Shown: positions 44,475 to 64,000 of the stretch, piece after piece
Position numbering within the stretch: position 1 is the stretch's first letter
Layout: the number at the start of each line of letters is the position of its first letter
DNA from: Limnoperna fortunei
Lineage: Eukaryota > Mollusca > Bivalvia > Mytilida > Modiolidae
Assembly: GCA_944474755.1 (NCBI GenBank)
Contig: OX104115.1
Span: 73,632,993-73,696,992 of the forward strand
Direction of reading: 5' to 3'
Length of the DNA stretch: 64,000 nt
Program-made: the position numbers and the translations under genes
Notes under the pieces: generated by a model
Databases searched by the model: none
Told to the model about the DNA's origin: nothing
The model's input: only the letters and a program-made list of their open reading frames with translations

Positions 44475-46184
44475 ACAAGTTCAAATATTATCTAACTGGA
44501 ACGTCTACGATCTCAGCGCATGTCGACAAAAGAAGTTTTATTGCACTGCGGGTCCAACTGGGGGCCTCCAAGGAGCCCGTCATCGGTTACCTGAATTACA
44601 ATTACGTCGTGATAGTCATCTGGGTTGAATAAGTGGGATATCCCATTCAATATTGAAAGTGATCTTCAATATCATGTTTGATTAAGATATATGTTAAACA
44701 ATTAGCACTTTCCATTATAAGACTCCAGATGGAGCTAGCTGGTTTCGCTGGAAAATGCCAAAACATGTTATGTAAAATTTTCTAATTAAAGTGAAGGGAG
44801 TAAAAAGTAAAATGCAAAAATGAGACAAGTTAAAGTAATATATATTTCAAGTTAAGTTCGATTGACCTAGTGGTTTCAATAAGAAATAATTTATCCGTTT
44901 TGTCGATATAAACTTAATTGTGGAAAAATATCTGTTTATAGAAAAGATAGGAATAACTGCTTCACTTCCGTTTTTTTATACAATGCGGATTTAAGCTGGT
45001 TTTTGCTCAATTTCTGTTTTAGTAGCAACATTCATCTCGTTTGGCGCTTCGGACTATCGAAGAAATATTAGTCAGAGACCTTTCACGCTCCAAGAAACAG
45101 TGTGAAAGAAAAATAAACATGTACCTTATATTTAAAAAACCATGTTAACTTCCATAAATTCAAATATTTTATTTTTGGTTTTGGAAACATCCTAAGTGGT
45201 TACAAAAAAGTGTACTTTTATATGTTTAAACTATAAAGTAATCACATGTCAAAAAATATGATTCTGAAGTGGTGTCTTTTAGCTTTTTTCTCTCTTCCTT
45301 CATAAACTCAATTATTATATATATACAGCAAAAATATCCACATACTATACATACAGGATCGCCATTTATGTCATAATTGTATAGTAGAAACATAAAAGAC
45401 TTTCTATTGTTTTATTCTAAACAATTCCTAAGAGAAATATTGTTTTTATGTATGATATATAGATGCAGTATCTAGGTTTTAGATGATAAATTGCTAAAGT
45501 GTATATTTCTTCATTTGAGTTTAACATTAGAAATTCCAGTATATTGTTATCATCTGTATAAATGTATATTTGTATCATATGAGGTACATTATTTATGACA
45601 AGAATAATGCAATAAAAATATACAACATATATTGTTGGGGCAAAAATTGTTTTCAGCTGACATGACCTAAAATTAGGTTGAGTTGTTGATTTTTGTTCGT
45701 CGTTCGAAATCATGACCAATTCATGCTATTAATTGGCTAAATGAAAAGAAATTAAGGTGAAAAGACGATGGGCAGAAAGCGATAACATTAGCTCCACCTT
45801 GACGCAGATCCATTTTTCTACATATATAAATTGAACTAAATGGATTAATTGTTTATGTTTAATTTTGATGTTGTGAATATATGTGCTAATTGTTAATTGT
45901 GATTGTGTGACATTGAAGTTTTGTAATTAATACTAATATTCATAGCATATAAAACTTCTAAAATTTGAAACTTTATAAATCATCTATTTGATAACTACAG
46001 ATGCAAATGATTTATAACTTAGAACTTAGAAATTTGAGATCTGTGTAGTCCTTAACGAAGATTTGTAATGTCATCTTGATTTGAGGGACACAACTTACCT
46101 CAGGTAGCTAAACATAAATTTGATCCGATTACAATTGCAGATAATTCGTTTAATTTTGCTCGGTCTTACTGTTAAATAAGTGTT
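44475..46184. other. Upstream flank of the C1q gene with duplicated segment
   Basis: The stretch is AT-rich. At 45400-45660 it contains the second copy of the segment at 36700-36960 (AGAAATTCCAGTATATTG, ATATGAGGTACATTATTTAT, GCAATAAAAATATACAACAT). Nothing else can be supported. Confidence 0.5.
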
Positions 46185-46452
46185 GATTTTTTTTTGTTTT
46201 AATGGTGTTTTAACACCACTTTCAGCAATTTTTCAGCTATATCATGGCGTCCAGTTTGTATTTAGGGAGGAAGCCGGAGTACCCGGAGAAAACCCCCGAC
46301 CTGCGGTAAGAAAACTGGCAATTCTTGTCAATTAAGATTGGAGTCGAGTACAACCATGCCTGCATTGAGAATCGAACCCGCAATCTCAGTGTTGACAGAC
46401 CACGTGATCAATAGTAGACGAACTACCTTGATCACTCGGCCACCGAAGCCCC
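46185..46452 (-). mobile_element. tRNA-Ser-derived SINE, full length, minus strand
   Basis: It is the complement of the 36079 family: head GGGGCTTCGGTGGCCGAGTG, B box GCGGGTTCGATTC, body CCATGATATAGCTGAAAAAT and a poly-A-like tail at the left. A 10-bp duplication AATAAGTGTT flanks it (46175-46184, 46453-46462). It lies between the C1q and mucin genes. Confidence 0.92.
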
Positions 46453-46462
46453 AATAAGTGTT

Positions 46463-49400
46463 TGAAGCTAGTTGCAGACCACTATTAACCTCTGGTTTGT
46501 TAATTACATTCAATTATACTTGACTGTAGAAATAAGTTTTAGTTGATATTCAACTACTCATAAAAAGGCGTATATCTTGAACAAAAACAGTAGAAACACG
46601 TTTTGTTGGTTTCATCACATGATTGAGCCCTATTTATTGGCACGTTCCAAGAGAGTCAACTGAGAAATAATATAACTACCTACCAGTATTAATAAAACCT
46701 TATCGCAAACTTGTATAAGTGAATTCCGTAATGAAATTTTACGCACCGAAGTGGTAAGATACATAGGTTTATAGATAACGATTGCTGGAAGCCTTTAAAA
46801 GATCTCACAATGTATGTAACATGGATATCTATTTACTAATGAATTGGGGCACACTTTCGTCAACAAGTTATTTCCACAGCTATTTTGCCTTATTATTTTT
46901 AATGTGGTATAAAAATAATTGCTACGTCTTTTCCACTGGGCTGTCCTATCATGAAAATCAAAACAACTGCGCTTTTTGTTTCTATCAAAATGTCAGTAAT
47001 AGATATTAACAAACAGCATGAAATTACTAGACTGATGTTCATAGGAATACTGAAAGGATAAGATGTCTTTACTTCCAATATTAATTTATTGGCAACAATG
47101 TAAGATTGCATTAACGTGAATTAGAACTCTGGTAAAACGTTTGTTGCGCGATATTGAACTATTAGTAAATAATAGTTCTCCTGCAGTTTTTGATAGTCAA
47201 AACTTGGTTGAGTAAATTTTAACTGTAGGCAATAGAACAGTTCACTTAATAGGCAAAGATTTCGTGGTTCTATGTTAGACTGTTCATCTACGACTTGTCA
47301 TATGAGCTACAAGGTTTTCAGATGTACCTATATGGCAATTCACTATATTTCTACACAGTATGTAACATTTTTAATAAAACACGTATATAAAATATTTAAT
47401 ACTATCAATTGCTTGAAAATGCCAGCTTAATATATTATATGATATAATAAAGTTTTGTCAAACGTCATATATGTGAAGATCTTTCATTCTGCATCTGAAA
47501 CAAATCAATATAATGATGAAATTGATATATGTGCCATTCCCTTTACTTAGCTAAAACTACCCGGTTTTTGTGGGAGACCTTATTTTTTTATTATAAATAC
47601 TCTTCCCACATTTTACCAATTACAAGACATGTTCCAAACGTCCAAAATCACCCTGTTTCTCCATATATTCCATACAAATTTTGAGAAAATCAATGTATAA
47701 GTTAAGAAACAATATTTTGTCCAAAGTAAAAGCCACAGCTGTATGACCAAAATAAAAAAAAAACAAACAAATGGAAAGTTAAAAATATTCAGCCATAATA
47801 AAAAAAATTATCTCCAATTCTTGACTCGAAATGGGGTTTGCATTTATCTTTGTAAACTACCAGAAACATTATATCAGATAACTAAGAAGAACAAATGCAG
47901 TTTCTATGTTATAACATATTCAATGTCCGTGTCACGCAAATGGTAGTAACCAGCTAAGAAACAAATATAAGAAAGAAGGTTTATCTACCTTAAGAGCCTT
48001 TTTTTTGGTCACAGTTTCAATTTTCTGGTTTGTTTTTTCAAGCAATTGTATTGCCGATATTGTATACATGTTGTATCTTTCGTTACCAAATGTACAGTTT
48101 TGATTAATTTTTGGTAATCAATAAATATTGATGCAAAGTAATAGTCGTGTAGTTTCTTTTTTGTAGGAGGAAATAATTGAGCAAAAACGATTTATAACTA
48201 TAGCTTTAAAAATATAAACCCAATAAGAAAATAGAAAAATATATTGCCATCTTCTTTGAAGTAGATTTTTGTCAGATCACAGTAGCATCTAACATGTATC
48301 TGCTATGAAATGAAGGTTATAACAAAATATCGCACACAAAGAAACTGTCAAAAAAGACAATCCACAAATCAAAGTCCCAGAAACCGGCATATTTAGAACC
48401 AACAATCAAATATATGGCAACTACAGCAATAGTCCTAACTTGGAACAGGCATTCAAAAAAATGGTGGGTTAAAACCAGTTTATGGCATGCCGATGTGAAG
48501 ACTTTGCCACTATGTTTGTAAGTTCTTCCTTACTTTTTGCGACTTTATTTTAATGGGGTGTAATTAATTTTCAAGTTGAAGCTCAGGATTTCTCCCCAGG
48601 TATTTTAACTTCAAGTGGCAAAAAAATTCGGACAAAAATGTAACTCACAACAAACAAAACAAAAGAAAACTTGCATTCCAACAAACGCCGAGATATAAAT
48701 CTAGGAACATACGATTCTGCTCGGTTTGAATAATGTTTTGCTTTTTTCTTTTTAAATCTGGTAAGCCGCCCATTATCATTAATTAGTTGAGAATTGTCTC
48801 ACGTATTTATTATGATGTTAACAATTATGTTTAAACACCTCTTCATGAAATGTTCTAGCAAGTTATAATTTAATACTATCTCGATACCATATGTAAAGTA
48901 GCGACGGCATAATACAACAAAACGGATGCACTTGTTCGCATCTAAGCAATAAAGTAACTTCAAAGATCTTACTAAAACTCTGATTTCTTCTTGTTTGTAT
49001 GATTGCTAAGCTATAAAACTGTGAAAGTTATGTCTCTGGAATGAGTGTTACTCCATACATATACACTATGCTTACCATAGACGTTGAATTTCTATATCTG
49101 TGTGGTACAAATGCTCTTCTTGATATTTCACTAGAATGTGCTGCAGATATAACAGATATATTTCTTCATTGTGAAACATTTTGATGAAAAGTTAGATTCA
49201 TTGCAGTTATTTTTCACATGAATACAGTTCATATTTTGTCATTTTATCCCCAAAAAATAAAAAAAATAAAATTATTATTTTTTATTAGAATTAATATTGT
49301 TATTGTTAATTATTACATTAATAGAATTTTGCGTGTTTTTGATAAGTCTAAAAACAACTTTCTGGTCACGATAAATCGCAACAGTACTAAAATGTTTGTA

Positions 49401-49791
49401 CGTTGCACGATTCCGCTGCATAGTAGTCAAGCGGAATCCAATATCGAACTGGTTTTTATGTTTTAGCCAATCAGAATAGCCGTCTTAATGAATTCATTTG
49501 TCTAATCGAATCGATTGTATTAATTGTACACAATTCAACGACGTCAGCTATACATACATCGTGCGTGTCAACAACAAATGGGAGAAACGTCGGTTCTGCG
49601 ATATATTGATTCAGTTATACTCTTCTCAATATTTGAAACTGGAATTTCAGGATTATCAGCAAATTGATATCAAAATGCAGTATTAAATAAAACATATTGA
49701 GGGTAACTAGAATTAAAACAATTACAAAATGTAAGCAGGTGCTCCAGTAGAAAATACATCCTCAGTTTTTCTGATCAAGGGAAATGGTGGT
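46463..49791. other. Intergenic AT-rich DNA
   Basis: There is no gene I can support. A minus-strand open stretch near 47990-48110 ends with KKKALK before a GTAGAT, but lacks an acceptor and was not accepted as an exon. No structured repeat is seen. Confidence 0.45.
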
Positions 49792-49797
49792 TTTATT
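49792..49797 (-). promoter_or_regulatory. Candidate polyadenylation signal of the mucin gene
   Basis: The minus strand reads AATAAA about 210 nt past the proposed stop at 50009. It is the first canonical hexamer in that direction that I noticed. Confidence 0.4.
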
Positions 49798-49812
49798 CCT
49801 GTAATAAACCTA

Positions 49813-49950
49813 TTAATGACTTTGGTATACGGTCCCTATCAGGATTTATCAACCCCAAAAAATGTATATTCACCTCGACTAGCGGCTCGGTGGATATTAC
49901 ATTTTCTCTAGCTGATAAATCCTGATAGTGACCTATATCAAAGTCATTAA
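49813..49950. repeat. Foldback repeat in the mucin 3' UTR region
   Basis: TTAATGACTTTGGTATACGG and CTATCAGGATTTATCA on the left pair with TGATAAATCCTGATAG and CAAAGTCATTAA on the right (arms about 39 bp). A second inner hairpin CACCTCG...CGGTGG surrounds ACTAGCGGCT. If the transcript runs to 49792, this hairpin would be in its 3' UTR. Confidence 0.7.
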
Positions 49951-50008
49951 TTGTATAATATTGCATAATTTAAATGTAATCTGTCTGCTTTGTTCATGCA
50001 AGAGTTGA

Positions 50009-61595
<11,587 letters not shown>

Positions 61596-61627
61596 CTAAA
61601 ACAATAAAGCAAAATAAATTTAAGTGC

Positions 61628-64000
61628 AAATCTTGTACATTCCGGTAACCTGAACAAAATCCCATAGTAAGAATTGTAAAGGCTTGTGGCCTGAACAAAA
61701 TGCTCAAGTAAGAATTGTACATTCCGGTAACCTGAACAAAATCCTCGGGTAAGAATTGTAAAGGCTGTTAGCTTAAACAATAGCCTTGAGTAAGAATTGT
61801 ATAGGATGTTAGCTTAAACAACATCCTCGAGTAAGAATCGTACATGCTGGCAGCCAGAACAAAATCCTCGAGTAAGAATCGTATATGCTGGCCGCCTGAA
61901 CAACATCCTCTAGTAATTATTGTATCGGTTGTTAGCTTAAACAAACGCCTTGATTAAGAATTGTATAGGCAGTTAGCGTAAACAAAATCCTCGAGTAATA
62001 ATTGTACATGCTGGTAGCCTGAACAAAATCCTTGAGTAGGAATTGTATCGGTTGTTAGCTTTAACAAAAGCCTTGAGTAAGAATTGTAAAGGCTGGTAGT
62101 CTGAACAAAATCCCCATGTAAGAATTGTAAAGGCTTTTAGCCTGAACAAAACCACATAGTTTGAATTGTACATTCTGGTAGCCTGAACAAAATCCTCGAG
62201 TACGAATTGTACATTTTGGTAGCCTGAACAAAATACTCAAGTAAGAATTGTACATTCTGGTAGCATCAACAAAATCCTTCAGTAAGAATTGTATAGGCTG
62301 TTAGCAAACAAAAAGTCGTGAGTAAGAATTGTATAGGGTGTTAGCTTACACAAAATCCTCGAGTAAGAATTGTAAATTCTGGTAGCCTGAACAAAATCCT
62401 CGAGTAAGAATTGTACATTCTTGTAGCATCAACAAAATTCTTCAGTTAGAATTGTATAGGCTGTAAGCTTACACAAAAGTCTTGAGAAAGAATTGTATAG
62501 GCTGTTAGCTTACACAAAATCCTCGAGTAAGAATTGTACATGCTGGTAGCCTGAACAAAATCCTCGAGTAAGAATTGTACATTCCTGTAGTCTGAATAAA
62601 ATACTCGAGTAAGAATTGGGAAGACTGCTAGTTTGGACGAAATCCCCAAGAAAGAATTGTAAAGGCGTTTGGCCTGCACAAAATCATCAGGTTTGATTTG
62701 TAACAAATGTTACTCTGAATAGCATCCTCGATTAAAAATTGTACATTCTGCTAGCCAGAACAAAATCCTCGGGTAAGAATTGTACATTATGGTAGCCTAA
62801 ACAAACTCCCGAGTAAGAATTGTACATTCTTGTAGCCTGAACAAAATACTCGAGTAAGAATTGTACATTCTTGTAGCCTAAACAAAATCCTCAAGTAGGA
62901 AATGTTCATTCTGATAGCCTGAACAAAAATCTTCCAGTAAGATTTGTACATTCTTGTAGCCTGAACAAAATCCTCAAGTAAGAATTGTACATTCTGGTTG
63001 CATCAACAAAATCCTTCAGTAAGAATTGTATAGGCTGTTAGCTTACACAAAATTCTCGAGTAAGAATTGTAAATACTGATAGCCTGAACAAAATCCTTGA
63101 GTAGGAATTGTATCGGTTATTAGCTTAACAAAAGCCTTGAGTAAGAATTGTAAAAGCTGGTCTGAACGAAATCCCCATGTAAGAATTGTAAAGGCTTTTA
63201 GCCTGAACAAAATCACCAAGTTTAAATTGTACATTCATGGTAGCATCAACAAAATCCTCGAGTAAGAATTATACATTCTGGTAGCCTGAACAAAATCCGC
63301 AAGTAAGAATTGTACATTCTGGTAGCCTGAACAAAACTCTTCGAGTAAGATTTGTACATTCTGGTAGCCTGAACAAAATCTTCAAGTAAGAATTGTACAT
63401 TCTGATAGCATCAACAAAATCCTTCAGTAAGAATTGTATAGGTTGTCAGCTTACACAAAAGTCTTGAGTAAGATATGTATAGGCTGTTAGCTTACACAAA
63501 ATCCTCGAGTAAGAATTGTAAATTCTGGTAGCCAGAACAAAATCCTCGAGTAAGAATTGTACATTCCTTTAGTCTGAGCAAAATACTCGAGTAAGAATTG
63601 GGAAGACTGGTAGTTTGAACGAAATCCCCAAGAAAGAATTGTAAAGGCGTTTGGCCTGCACAAAATCATCAGGTTTGATTTGTAACAAATGTTACTCTCG
63701 ATTAAGAATTGTACATTCTGCTAGCCTGAACAAAATCCTCGAGTAAGAATTGTACGATATGGTAACCTAAACAAAATCCCGAGTAAGAATTGTAAATTCT
63801 GGTAGCCTAAACAGAATCTTCGAGTAAGATTTGTACATTCTTGTAGCCTGAACAAAATCCTCAAGTAAGAATTGTACATTCTGGTAGCATCAACAAAATC
63901 CTTCAGTAAGAATTGTATAGGATGTCAGCTTACACAAAAGTTTTGAGTAAGAATTGTATAGGCTGTTAGCTTACACAAAATCCTAGAGTAAGAATTGTAA
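61628..64000. repeat. 41-bp satellite with higher-order organisation, runs off the edge
   Basis: The basic unit is AAGAATTGTACATTCTGGTA followed by GCCTGAACAAAATCCTCGAGT. A second type has TATAGGCTGTTAGCTTACAC in place of ACATTCTGGTAGCCTGAAC. A distinctive block (GGGAAGACTG..TTGTAACAAATGTTACTCT) occurs at about 62617-62715 and 63597-63695. Another (GGTTGTTAGCTT..CCCCATGTAAGAATTG) occurs at about 62047 and 63110. Higher-order units are therefore close to 1 kb. The array fills the intron upstream of the first visible mucin exon. Confidence 0.93.

Noticed and set aside
47985..48115. Possible cytoplasmic-tail exon of the mucin gene (NCTFGNERYNMYTISAIQLL, ending KKKALK)
   Set aside because: There is no AG acceptor upstream in the open frame before a TGA, and a better in-phase terminal exon exists at 50009-50019.

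Overview
The window is eukaryotic nuclear DNA, almost certainly from a bivalve mollusc and most likely mussel-like (Mytilus-type). It is AT-rich with short exons and long introns. It carries tRNA-Ser-like SINEs that start with a GGGGCCTCGGTGGC-type head, pearl-like elements with tandem cores, a Penelope-like reverse transcriptase relic and a C1q-domain gene, all typical of bivalves. I assembled gene models by hand from splice sites, reading phase and family recognition. All coordinates come from reading the sequence; no search was run.

Left third (798-30714): two conserved single-copy genes sit head to head. CCDC134 (minus strand, six exons, 231 aa, secreted/ER protein with a C-terminal RTEL) and YIPF6 (plus strand, eight exons, 239 aa, Golgi membrane protein of the Yip1 family) share a 232-bp intergenic promoter. 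The promoter contains a CCACGTCA/TGACGTGG box of the unfolded-protein-response type. Their introns hold most of the mobile DNA of this part: a MULE-like element with an intact two-exon PHD-finger-like gene (17193-18580), a 2-kb terminal-inverted-repeat element (19977-21966), a LINE 3' end, foldback elements, a 27-bp E-box minisatellite, and a 32-bp minisatellite that multiplies the 5' splice site of YIPF6 exon 6.

Middle (30.7-42.5 kb): a gene-poor stretch of repeats. It has two neighbouring copies of an element built from exact 146-bp monomers, each with a TGACCTTGACC nuclear-receptor-type site, plus a third decayed copy. It also has a 625-bp foldback element, a recent SINE with a perfect 13-bp target duplication and a Penelope-like pseudogene.

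Right third (42.5-64 kb): two minus-strand genes for secreted or surface proteins. The first is a two-exon C1q-domain protein (354 aa: signal peptide, long coiled coil, C1q head) with a TATA box. The second is a membrane mucin with its 5' end outside the window: six-cysteine module, a 3.56-kb Thr/Pro repeat exon, SEA domain, one transmembrane segment and a tyrosine-rich tail. A 41-bp satellite with higher-order structure fills the intron at the right edge. Both products look like hemolymph/mucosal recognition or barrier proteins; that role is inferred from family, not shown.
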